DNA of 64,000 bases from Selaginella tamariscina (taxonomy: Eukaryota > Streptophyta > Lycopodiopsida > Selaginellales > Selaginellaceae). The first letter of the stretch is position 1. Each line of letters opens with the position of its first letter. The DNA lies in assembly GCA_003024785.1 (NCBI GenBank), contig PUQB01000561.1:62001-126000 (forward strand), written 5' to 3'. The notes under the pieces were generated by a model. The model saw only the letters and a list, made by a program, of their open reading frames with translations, searched no databases and was not told the DNA's origin. The position numbers were made by a program, and so were the translations under genes. Positions 12,432 to 23,840 of this stretch are shown here, one piece after another.

Positions 12432-14721
12432 TCAATTGGGCCTACTACCAGCATATGCCGATACAAGAGGAAGAAATGGGTTAGCTGTGGAGGAACATAC
12501 TCGATGACTCTTGTGACTAAAGAGTGCCTGACCTAACGAAAGCACTGCTGGATTCACCGGCCTCAGTGGTATCTGATAGCTCGCTGGGAAGAAATGATCA
12601 GCTTCCTCCTGTATCAGTTAACACTGTTAGCAACCAGTTTCCATACACACACACACACACACACACACAGCAAGCTGAACATAAGAATGTATACCTAGAT
12701 ACACCGTATATTCACATCAAAATATGTATAACACATTTGCTGTTAAAACCCGACAAGGCAGCTAATAGAGAATGCAAACCACGTAAGTTCACATATACAC
12801 GTAATGAACATATAACACTATGCGACATGTATGAGTTCTAGCATATGTATCATTTCAAATTAAACCAAGAAAACTGTATCACAAACTTGTATACAGAAAT
12901 CAGATTCTTTGATAAGTTTGAACATGTATGTATAAATACCTAATATACACGTAGAAAAACGGTCAACATGTCTTACCATGTGATCATATGCCTCTTCCAG
13001 TTGAACTAGTTCCTCCATCTCGGCTTCATTCAGGTCCTGCAACGCATTACTAAGTTAACGCGTCTGCACATATATCTAAGTACGTAGATAAAAAGTAGAA
13101 ATGTCTTCACTGGAGAGGATGTGTATGTTTTGTGTATGTTTAAACAATTATATAAGCAGAAATGCACACATTTACAAGTTTTTTTTAAGAATATACCTGT
13201 TTTCCCTTCATTTTAGCGATCTGTCGTTTCACAGCCCTCGCGGATCCTAGTCCAACAGCCCTTTTCTCTCGAGCAGCCCTGCGTCGTACATTCACACATA
13301 CAACACACGTACAATTCGCTTTATGACTAGTTGTCCTGTTTGTTAACGTAGTATTTTAATGAGCACATTAGTTGAACACCAGAGAGAGAGAGAAAAGCTT
13401 ACCCAGCAGAAGGAAGATGTGAGCTAGCTAACACCTCAGCTGGTTGCTCCACCGCTTGCACTTCACCTGTGATACGCCGACATGTACATTAAAACATAGG
13501 CAGCGACACACGCGCGAGCGCGGGCGAAAGCGTTATACTCACCTTTCTTATTAGACTTCTTCCCATCACGGAAAACCCCGCTAGCTGTCCAGTATTTGCT
13601 GCAAGCCTTCTGAACTTTCTTCATTAGATCGAGAATAGGATCGCCCTTGCGGTTATATGTCCGACAGTTCACCCATATCTGTTGAATGTCTTTGTACACA
13701 TCCGAGGCAGCCTTGTACTTTTGACACTTCTCCAGGTTCTCGCATATAGTTCCAAAATCCATTGGCGTGTCGATTATCTCCAAGTAGTCCTGTACAGTCA
13801 TGTATGACATACATGAGCGAAATATAAACCGTAGAGCTTACTGGAACTCCTTGACCAACGGGATCGACGGGCTTATTGAATGGATGTGCCGCATCCATTT
13901 TCATTAGCTTTTTAATCACCTGTCACACAAACCATTTAAAGAGACTATGAAAAAACATATAAGTCGTATTAGAACTCTAATGAATACGATCTAAGAACTA
14001 TGTTCATCATAGCTTAAAATCGACGCTTACCTTCAGTGCACTCTCTAACTCTCCTTGATCAGCAGGGGAAACACTTTCATGAGCCTCGGCAGAAGTAGCC
14101 TGCGTCTTCTGTACACTCGGAGCATTAGAGGGAGGAGATTCCGTGCTCGTAGTAGTGGTGGGAGCTACTGCATTCTTTACAGAACCCCTTTGGACGAATT
14201 CGGAGGAGTCGGAGCCGACTTGGGCTTGTCCGAGAACGAAAGATGAAGCTTCACGGGCCGGTGACTAACCTCGGGCTTAGCTTCTTCATCCGCTCTCTTC
14301 TGTGACGAAACTGCTTGTGCGTCCTTCTTCTCGGAAGATTTCCCTTTCGGAAATTTCGTAGCTTCTGCATTCTCCCTCGCCTTGATCGTCTTGATTCTTA
14401 CCCGGGAGCTTTCGCGACGCTTCTCGACTTCCTTCGCGCTAGTCGCATCCCCCTGCTCGTGACTCTCCGCTCTTTCATTCTCCTGCGTGCTCCCTGACGC
14501 ATCGCCGTGATCATTCGTGCCTTCGTAATGTGTCAGCGGCTTGAGCTTCACTCTCCGGACGTTGCCTCCGCTCTCGGGGCGCGCTTTCTCTTGTTCTCAC
14601 CGCTAACTACCGGCACTGACCTCTCCTCTTCGTCTTCTTCCAGATCTGTCTCGTCCGTCGTCCCGCGCCATGCTCCGTCTTGATGCCGCTGCACACTCTT
14701 GCCCCGCGCACCCCGATCCAT
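12432..14721 (-). CDS. Bromodomain protein (GTE/BDF-like), exon 1 with two frame breaks
   Basis: Bromodomains bind acetyl-lysine on histones, so a nuclear role in chromatin reading is expected. Exons: 14031-14721, 13842-13919, 13543-13789, 13403-13466, 13197-13278, 12977-13036 and 12432-12608; exons 2 to 7 join perfectly in phase. The domain spans exons 1 to 3: LKVIKKLMKMDAAHPFNKPV, DYLEIIDTPMDFGTICENL, then WVNCRTYNRKGDPI with the conserved asparagine region, and KYWTASGVF. Downstream is a basic stretch (REKRAVGLGSARAVKRQIAK) and an acidic one (NEAEMEELVQLEEAYDHM). Exon 1 encodes a charged low-complexity N-terminus but needs two frame changes, near 14547 and between about 14180 and 14270. 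About 460 residues are expected. MDRG at 14721 is taken as the start because the reading before it is not protein-like. Confidence 0.8.
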
Positions 14722-15405
14722 AGCTAAATCCGATGATTTGCGCTGCAATGCCGACTGTTGCAAGACGCCGGTTGTTTCCTGCTCCGCAATGGCGATGCTT
14801 GCAAGAAATAGAAAGAAAGACCACAGGAACGCAGATTCTTGCAAGAAATCGCTCTGATACGCGATTTTTGCGAGAAATCTCTGGATTTTGGCGCAAGGAA
14901 TCCTGCAAAAGCGAATGAAATCGGCTTCAATCCGGCGGCGAAGCCTGCAAAACGAGAGACCAACATCCATGAGCGAAAGCCACACACGAAGAGACCCTAG
15001 GCGGGGAGAAATAATAGAAACCCTATTGCGAAATTTAATTCATAAAAATGGGGGGCCAAAAAGAAAAAAAACTATACTATTATACACGCACGCAAAAACT
15101 CACCAGGCTTTTCGCCCCTTGTTCGTTGTATGGCCGTTCTTCCCAAAATTAGGGCTAAAACAATTTAACCCTAAACAGGGGCCTTAACCCCAACTTTAAA
15201 CCAACTGCTTCCATTTCGAATTTAAATGCTCTTATTTGAATTTAAAATGAATTCAAACCTAAACTGCAAAACAATATACTCAGTCTTAGCAACAATAGTA
15301 TATATAATTTATGTGTATACGCACCACCCACATTCATAACATACACATTTGCGTGTGTGTGGTCGAAGGAGACCTCCAACTATTATATAATCCCCCTAAA
15401 TTTCT

Positions 15406-17582
15406 TCAAGCTTTTAAGATGCTCCCATTCGAATTCAGACGTGTAAACGATGAGACAAACCTTAACTGCAAAACAATGTGTGTGTGCGTGTGCGTGTGTG
15501 TGTTTAACATACCGATTGGAAGAGAACGATCGTCCACCAACAAGCGTTTAACCCAAAGCCAAGTTTGTTAAAGAGCTGTTAACTCGTCACGTTAAGTTAC
15601 ACACACACAACACACGCGAGATGTGTATATGAACGTGTGTGTATATAAATTTACCATCAGAAGGAGGCCTCCACCGAAGAAACAGGATGCCATGCTGATG
15701 CCAAGGAATCCATAATCTCTCAATGACTGAGAATATCAAAGTATTATTAACATGGTAGTAAATTAAGTTTAAGTATGATTTATATAAGTATTATCAACTT
15801 TAATTTTTTCAATATATACCAGAAGTGTTCCTTCAAGTGATAGTGTAGATGGTGTTAACATGATACCGCAGCAAAATGGCAATGTTATTGAATGCATCTG
15901 TAATGTGCACACATCAAGTAATGTGCGTGTGTTTATGGCTGTGTGTTCGTACACACACACACCTGTTTTACAATTGCAGAATCTTTTGTAAACATATGTG
16001 GAATAAACAAAGGTATTGAGACCCCAATGGCAGCCAAACCCAGCCCCAAGAGTGCACCGGAAACGAGGAGTGTTTTAAGTAAACTCTGTGCCTAAATTAA
16101 TTTAATCTTGGTTAAAAACTTAAATATTAAAATTATTAAAAAAGTTTAAATATAAACATCAGTTTACCTGTTTTAGATTGCGGTTTTTTCCGGTAAGCAG
16201 CTCCGGCATGAATGACTGTGCTGTCTGTGCCAAGGGCTCGCCCCAAACGGAGAACATGCAGAATATTCCAAGCATTACCTGTAAATAATACAATTATTAA
16301 AAATGAAAAATTAATAAATAATATGGTTTAAATATATATTACCTGGTGAGCTCCTAAGGTAACGGCTCCTAGAGAAGTTGCAAAAAATGTGACTGTCGTG
16401 TAGAAACACACCTACAAAAGATATTAACTCAATACTTGAGTTGTGTGTGTGTGCGTGCGTGTGTGCGTGCGTGCGTGTGTGTGTGTGTGTTGTGAGGGAG
16501 AGAGAGAGAGAGAGACCTTGGAGAGCATGGTTAAAAGAACGGGGGCAGCAATTTCGATCATTTGCGTAAACTCCTTCATGCGAGGAACACATAATGCAAG
16601 TGGATTATATCCTTTTTCTTGTAAGGATTTTATCATTAAATATCCTCCCACATACTGAAAAGAAGGATAGTTAAATAAATAAGTAAAATATTGATATTTA
16701 AATATAATTATATGTTCATAGATATAATATTTAACCTGTGATAACATGGTAGCCCATGCAGCCCCAGCAATCCCATAGCCAAGAAATGTACAAAGTAAAA
16801 TATCTCCCGCAGCATTTACAACACTCGCAATTGCTAATACTTTTAAAGGACTCCGTGAGTCCTGCATTCCCAAACTATATAAAAACAATAATTAATTAAA
16901 CATAAACAATAAAATATAATTTTATTATGTAAGTTATATACTGTAGTGGTTTAAACAAACCTTGCACTTTGGGCAACCATTGTGACAAGTACTACAGGCC
17001 ATGCCAATGCTCTAATCTAAACATTATAAAAAAAACATAAATATTAAATATAATAAACAGACTTAAAAAAAATGGTTTTACATTAACATAGGATGCTGCT
17101 GCTGGAACCATTTCAGAGTTTTTCCTTCCAACAAAAGCTGCAAAATGGCAAATATATTGTGTGTGTGTGTGCGTGTGTGTCTGTGTGTGTGTGTGTGTAG
17201 CATTAGAATGTCTGTTTAACGCTATATATAATTGATTATTTTATAATACATAAAAGTGTATACTTTACCACGAAGTAAAGTCGAAGATCCGAGTTCGGTC
17301 ACCACCAACATAGCCAAGCCGCAAGCAAGAGCCACAAACAACAGCCTCGCAAGATGGCTTGCTGCTTCATCCTTGTTCTACAAAATAAACAAAATTATTC
17401 AACACACACACACACACACATATATGTATATGTGTATACACACGAGTGCATGCCTTATTAGCAAGTGAAGTAGCAATCAAGTTGGATGTAGCCACAGACA
17501 AAAACATGAAACAATAGCCGAGTCCATCACAAAGTACTGTTCCCGGTCCTGAAAGAAAAACATTTTAACAAATAATGACACC

Positions 17583-17613
<31 letters not shown>

Positions 17614-18188
17614 CACACACACGCACGCACGCACACATTACCGAGGGCGGCCAGCTCCAGGGAACTACTTGTACCGATGACACTAGTATCAATGAGACTC
17701 ATTATAGGACCCGAGAGCCAGATACCGAGAGCTGGGCCAGCGAATAAGAATATTCTCCGAATCTGTTCGATCATATTCGTGTCACTGAATGTGTTACTCT
17801 CATCGTCTTGTTTACTCTCGACTGTGGTGGACTTATTATTAGTACTGTGCACTAGAATCTTTGGGGCTTGCACCACATTACTAACGGCGTCTTTCTCGGA
17901 ATGACAGAATATTCTATTGCCTCTTCTGCATATTCCGTTACCTCTGCCAGATTTCAGAAGAAATACACCTTGCAATTTGGCCGTGGGACTCGTTTTTAAT
18001 TGGGAGAGCGATACATATTCCGTACCTGGTAAGATGGAATGCACCCATTTTATCCACCTGGCAGTAATTTCTCTCTTACTGTTTGATCTAGAGCGGTATA
18101 GACAGGAGTAAAACCAATATACGTGGAACTTTAGGAACCAGTCATACGTATTTATTATTTTGATACAGCATCTAGTCAACAAGATCAC
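15406..18188 (-). CDS. Plastid-type MATE transporter, EDS5/DTX46-47-like
   Basis: MATE carriers export small organic molecules; the EDS5 branch sits in the chloroplast envelope and exports a salicylate precursor. Fourteen exons (17642-18188, 17454-17548, 17269-17377, 17082-17137, 16961-17016, 16736-16874, 16517-16654, 16343-16411, 16168-16278, 15963-16091, 15820-15897, 15655-15726, 15513-15575, 15406-15465) give about 570 codons with no frame break. Family stretches include [60 protein letters not shown] and [20 protein letters not shown]. Many hydrophobic segments fit twelve helices. The long polar N-terminal exon could be a transit region, but it has no in-frame ATG: the frame opens at a GTG at 18188 after a stop, so the start is probably in an undetected upstream exon. 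Intron 2 uses a GC donor. Substrate is inferred from the family only. Confidence 0.88.
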
Positions 18189-21086
18189 TATTAAACAGCA
18201 TTCTTTATTTTATTATAATTTTACCGTGTGAAAATATATTTAACAATTAAATGACTAAATGACGTCGAGTTAATTAAAAACGGGCCTAGATTTCATTTAA
18301 ATTTTAAATTTTGTTTAAAAGTATAAGTCAAAATATACTAATAAGATCATGACCTTACAGTGTATAAAATTAAATTATTATTGTTATGTTTTTTAAATAA
18401 AAGTTATCAATACATAAGACACATGAATATTCATATTAACAAGCTTTTGTTAATGTCATCTCACTTATACATTTATTTAATTAAACATACATATCTATTG
18501 TTTTTCGTATGGAAGATATCAATTAAATTATATATGAAGGTTAATCATGGTATATTTTAGAAATTACTAAACATATTTTTGGTGTGACTAATTTTATAAT
18601 TAGAACATTATTACTGAATTATACAATAGTTTGAATATTTAGTAATATATTTTTCTTGATATATAACCTTATTGAATTTAAAGAATATCTGAGTTTTCAA
18701 TTTTTTATGTATTTATTATATAATGTTGATGTTCTCACACTCGTGAAGAAGTTGGCACTTTATGAAAAAGTTCTTTTCCATCTTTCTTTTCTTGTTTCTT
18801 TTTAATCTTTTTTTTTTTTCTTATTTTTTTTGTACAATTATTATGAAGCAGCAACTTTTAAACAACTAATTCACATTACATCAAAACAATTAGTTAATTC
18901 AACACTTGCAAATTCAAGTTCAAGCCTCTTCAAGTGTCTAGCCTTAACCTTTTCAAGGTGTTTTAGGTGTCAATGTTCATTCAACATGTCTTTTAGATGT
19001 TGCTCTTCAATGGTATAATAATTAATCATTATTAATAAGTTTACTCGCAATGCTAGTTTTCCTTAAAGTGGAGTTTAAATTAATTTTTAGAAAAGCAAAA
19101 AATTCTGACTAATTTGAAGCAAGCATTAAACAAGTATGTCATGCAATTACAAATTTCACGATCTTTTAATATGGGATGATCCCACCATGTCTAAACATAA
19201 CAAACTTGAGATATTGTGCGTTGCTCTTTGACTAGATCTTCATGTGCCCATGGAGTTAAAAGTTGCTCATGTTAATAATGTTGGTCATGGTCAAGGATAA
19301 AGATGATGGCGGTTGTTTTATGGTGTTCTTAATTACACTTATCAACATTGTCAATTATTTTCCAATTGACAACCACCATACCCAAGTTAACATCCAAATT
19401 AAAATAAATATCTTGCTACCGTGGATATTGCTCATATGAAGGTGAGAAACGAGTAAGTGTATTGGGTATGGAAGTACAACACCTTTTCTTCATCTCTTGA
19501 TCCTCTATATCTTTTTTCTTTTTCATCTTAAGCTTCACAAGCTCCTCACAAAGGGTTGATTATAAAATAGTACTTAACTTGATGGTGATGTCAAAGAAGG
19601 AAACTTAACATGTTTTGTATGGCAATGGGTGTACTTGTGCTACTTCGTTCACACTTGCTCAAATACCTTTGCAATTTGGGACTTATGTGGATGAGTTACA
19701 ACTCCATATATTCTCAAATTAGATTTTTTACCTTATACTTGGGTGTACTTAGTTGGATACATTTAAGGCAAGTTGTTAATTTAGGCATTGATAATTGATA
19801 TTTCCATGTCATTCACCTTTTCTTTTGGATAAAGTTCTTCTCAACCAATGTGGAGCAATTTTATCAAGTGCAATCATGCATGAGTCAAATGTTTCAATCA
19901 TTATGTCCTTGGCATCAAGGAACTCTAGAGATGTGTATGTGGCAACTAAACCATCTTCTTTACATAGAGAGTTTTAGATGCAACAATTATTAAAGAAGTA
20001 TTAGATCTTTTCTCTATATATCACCTTTATTATTAAGGTTCAAACACAACATTGCATTCAGACGAGAGAAGATTTTCTTTATAAAGTTCTTGTTCAACAA
20101 CAGTCGCCAAAGGAATTGTCCATCATATGAAAATGTGTATCAGAATTGCTAAACAAGAAGTTGACTCAATGTTTTTCGGTCCTTAAGCATTAGAGCCCCA
20201 TTTGGTAAATAAACCTAATGGATCTAAGCAGTTCATGGTGGATTATCATTCCATAGATGTTGTCATAAAACCTAATAATTATTCTTGCCCAAGGGATGTC
20301 ATTCTAGAAACATATATATATATGTGCATGTATGTGAGGTTTTTTTGTGGTTTTTGTACGGATGCGTACAAGGGTGGTGCATTTATTTACAACTTGAGAT
20401 TTGCGTATCTACAGGCAAGGGTTAGAGGTATTAGGTTCTAGCAGCATCAATATGGAACATGATATAATAGCTATGAAACACGATGTAGCTATGAATCTAC
20501 TCATGGTTGATCACTGAGAGACGGTGGAATTTGTTCACATTTGTGGATTATACATCTGAAAAGGTTTGAGAGAAAAAAGATTTAAATAAAATTCATGCAT
20601 TACATGGTCAAAATTGGATTTTTGTTAGTCTTGTTGGTCTCACTATAACAAAAAATCAAGAACACCATTTCTTTCGCGAAGATGAGGTCCTTGTGAGGCT
20701 TAAAAACAATGGCATTTCCAATTCTACAAATGTTGACGTGAATCAAGAAAGTGGAGTAGGTAGCATACAATGGAGGCAATGATGCCATTGTTAGGTTGGG
20801 TTTGCACTTGTAAAAGGCATATCCACAACTAGTTCATGATTGGAAGAAATTCTCTAAAAGGAATCTACAAAATTCCACCAACAAGGTCGCAAAGAGAGAT
20901 GTGAACTTATATCTTACGACAAAAGACTAGCCAAATTTTTGGAATTTTTGCCATGAATGTGGCATTGTCTATGAGAAGGATTTCAAGGATAAATGTCACA
21001 ACTTTGTTAACATGCATTGTATGGAGCTAAACATGAAGAGAACTTGAAAAACCATGAGCATTCCTCTATTGCTACCTCTTTGGAAG
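18189..21086. other. AT-rich block with scattered retroelement debris
   Basis: No intact gene is visible. From about 18860 to 20800 the plus strand has short coding-like pieces in changing frames, the clearest being the RT remnant listed separately. The rest looks like decayed repeat. Confidence 0.5.
20150..20310 (+). pseudogene. Reverse transcriptase remnant (Ty3/gypsy-like)
   Basis: Reading NKPNGSKQFMVDYHSID followed by VIKPNNYSCP matches the block of gypsy polymerases that runs from the K.DGSWR.CVDYRALN motif to the PLPR motif. A stop lies shortly upstream and the following frame degenerates. No LTR could be tied to it. Confidence 0.5.
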
Positions 21087-21091
21087 TAAAC

Positions 21092-22770
21092 TGTCAGAGT
21101 TTTAATCGGAGGGCTAACACGTGGCAACACATGGCCACCAAGTGGCCTTCCGATGTCAATTCCATGTGTGAACAACGCTAAGTCTTACAAGATGACCCTA
21201 AGAGTCTAACTCATATGCCTAATTAAACAGAAGACTTAGAGTAATACCTTAAGCCCCCTAGAATGACCATCCCCCGAACCATAAAGGATATCCCGAGTAG
21301 ACTTTAGGATCCTATCCCAGTAGACCTAGATAGGTTCATGCCCTAACCCCACAAAAGGGATGTGTCTCACACATGCCCCCGTGACAAAAGCTAAGGCATC
21401 GTCATTTACCCTTAAGAAATCACTCTCATCCAGGAGACCAACCCCTTTAGGGTGATAAGGGGTACCTTGAACCACAACTAACCCTTAAGGGTTCAAGTGG
21501 CCAAGTTACCCTAGACCTAGGCTAATACTTAGTGAGGACCCAGTATGCGCCATAGGCAAACAAGTGTTTTGTTAAGCAAACTCCCTAAGGCTAGGTTTGG
21601 TAACCCTAAGTACGTGACTTTGCAAGTGCCTCACAAAAGGGCTCATGTTAACAAGTTTAGGTTGTTCAACCCTTGGATTCCAAAGAGAACACTCCCCTAA
21701 CTAAGTATGCCAAAGCACACCTAGTTACGATACCTAACCTCCCTTGAGTGAATACCCAAGTAGGGCACCCTAGTGGAAGCACAAGCATGCATGTTTGCTA
21801 GAGTATCCAACTCTTGGCGACAAACCCAAGATACAACCCTAAAGGGCATGCCTTGGGCATTGTATCATGTGACGTCTAGCCCAGTGTCACATCTTCATGG
21901 ACACTGCCTTCCACGATATGGGCTATCATGCCATAACCTTAGATTCAAAAGTTGCACCAAGTGCCACAAACGTGGCTCTTAATACCAACTCTAGAACCCC
22001 TCAGTGAACCCTCAGGAACTAGGCAACATGAACCTATCACAAGATCCCACGCCATAGTTGGACAAGGCACGGATATGCCTTGCTTGGCCGTGAGTGCTAC
22101 ATACACCTAGCTTGACGTGGAAGAGGAGGCTGGAAACAAGCCTCAATCTCTGCCTCTTGGAACGTGCATTCTGACAAGACCTTCTAGGCATGGATTCGCC
22201 AACGTTAAGGGGGTTTACCCCGAAGGTGGACATACCCCTATCATTTGGAAGTTAGGGCAGCAACAAAGGGTTGTACCTTAACGACACAAGCTGAAGCTTG
22301 CACCGGCAGAAGAGCAACGAACTCAGTCATGAACCTAGAAGCTCTCCTACATACTCTACCTTATTTATGTGACAGAGCTCCCCCCCCCCCCCCCCGTTTT
22401 CTTGTTTACATAAGTGGGCTGGCACGAAATGTCATTCTCAGAGGGAATATATTTGGTGAATTATCCATCGACCCTAAACCCTAACATGTCAAACCTAGGG
22501 GTATTTCTAAACATATTCAACATCCCGAACTCATCAGAACTAACCATTAACCCAACCGGGACACGAAAAACCAGAAAGAGTTTTTTAAAAAGTAAGTTCT
22601 AGCTTCGCCTAGAGTTTCATGCAAATACTTAATGACACCCGGCCGACCATCACCAGATACCCAATGCACTAAGCGGGCCTATTTTACTACATCTAAAGCT
22701 TATCAACATAGTACAGTAGGTAAAACAGTCAATGTCCAAAGTAAAGGGGAGTCATAGTAAAAACTATGAC
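21092..22770 (-). mobile_element. LTR-like repeat R1, about 1.7 kb, probably a solo LTR
   Basis: Moderately GC-rich sequence in an AT-rich setting, homologous in reverse orientation to 26991-28723. It starts TGTCAGAG and is flanked on both sides by TAAAC (21087-21091 and 22771-22775), as expected for a 5-bp target duplication of a solo LTR. Its right end carries a small hairpin, GTCATAG/TAAAAA/CTATGAC (22751-22770). A C homopolymer lies at about 22381-22395. Open frames here pair with frames of R3 and are non-coding repeat. Confidence 0.72.
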
Positions 22771-22775
22771 TAAAC

Positions 22776-23194
22776 AACGAGCAATTAGTAATTGAGCAAG
22801 AGCAAGGGTAGGAGCAACTTTGGCAAGTTGAGCAGAAGTTACTCCATTAGACAGGAGAACACTTGTTGATGACATAGTGGAGAAGTTTGAAGTAGAAAAT
22901 GGATTGGAGTTCCCACTTTACAAACCAAGCATTTAGAATTTCACAAGCAAACACACCATTGCAATTGAATGCATAAAATGTGGCAAGTTAATCCAACTTT
23001 TTGCAACGTGAAGCCTTGAGAACAATTTGAAGTGGCATGTGGCTTCAAAGGGCCACAAATGGGGTAGTGAAGATCTTGGACAACATGGTCATCCTCTAGA
23101 AAATTCAAAGGTTCTTCAAAGAAGGAAAAATATGTTGATTTACGAGGTTTCTTCCATAAAGGTAAAATTAACCCACATCTTGAAAAATAGTGTC
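22776..23194. other. Spacer between R1 and R2, possible element interior
   Basis: Less AT-rich than the sequence further right, with no recognised protein domain. It may be internal sequence of the element whose LTR fragment is R2, but nothing seen proves it. Confidence 0.3.
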
Positions 23195-23840
23195 ACATGA
23201 AGATGAGACACTAGGCTAGATGGCATACATTACAACATCCAAGACACCCTTTAAGGTTGTCTCATGGGCTTAATGCCGAAGGGTTAGATACTCTAGCAAG
23301 CAGACATGCTTGTGCTCACATTAGGGTGTTAAGCCTTATGCATTTGCTTAAGTGAGGTTAGGTCTTTTAACTAGATGTGCTATTGACACACTCGGTTAAG
23401 GGGGGTCTTCTATTGGATCCAAGGGTTGAACGACCTAAACTCATTAGCAAAAGCCTATTCATGAGGCACTCATAAGGGTTATCCAAACTTAGTAAGTTTA
23501 CTTAACAGAACATTTGTGTCCTCACTAAGTATTAACCCTAGGTCTAGGCTACTCAAACCCTTAGGGGTTAATTATGGATCAAGATACCTCAAGGGGTTGT
23601 ACTCCTAAATGAGGGTGATTTTTAAAGATAAGTGACAATGCTTAGCTCTTCACGGAGATATGTGTGGGACACATTCTTTTGGTTAGAACATGAGTCTATT
23701 TAAGTCTCTTGGGGTAGGATCCTAAAGCCTACTTGAGTTATTCTTTAGAGTTTGGAGGGCAATCATTCTAGGGGACTTAGGCTAAGACCTTAATTCTTTT
23801 GCTTATTTGGACATTTAAGTCAGACTCTCATGATTATCTT
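23195..23840 (+). mobile_element. LTR-like repeat R2, partial
   Basis: Homologous to the 3' half of R3 (about 27850-28560) in the same orientation, for example GCAGACATGCTTGTGCT and GTTGAACGACCTAAACTC. It lacks the first half. Many C-to-T and G-to-A type differences make it more AT-rich than R1 and R3, typical of old methylated repeats. Confidence 0.68.

Noticed and set aside
14548-14985. N-terminal extension of the bromodomain protein up to 14985
   Set aside because: The extra stretch is rich in Phe, Cys and Arg, unlike the charged protein after MDRG, and looks like 5' leader.
21773-22484. Open frames with similar protein sequence in R1 and R3
   Set aside because: The similarity is due to the repeat pair itself. 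The frames have no domain and are interrupted in the weaker copies R2 and R4.
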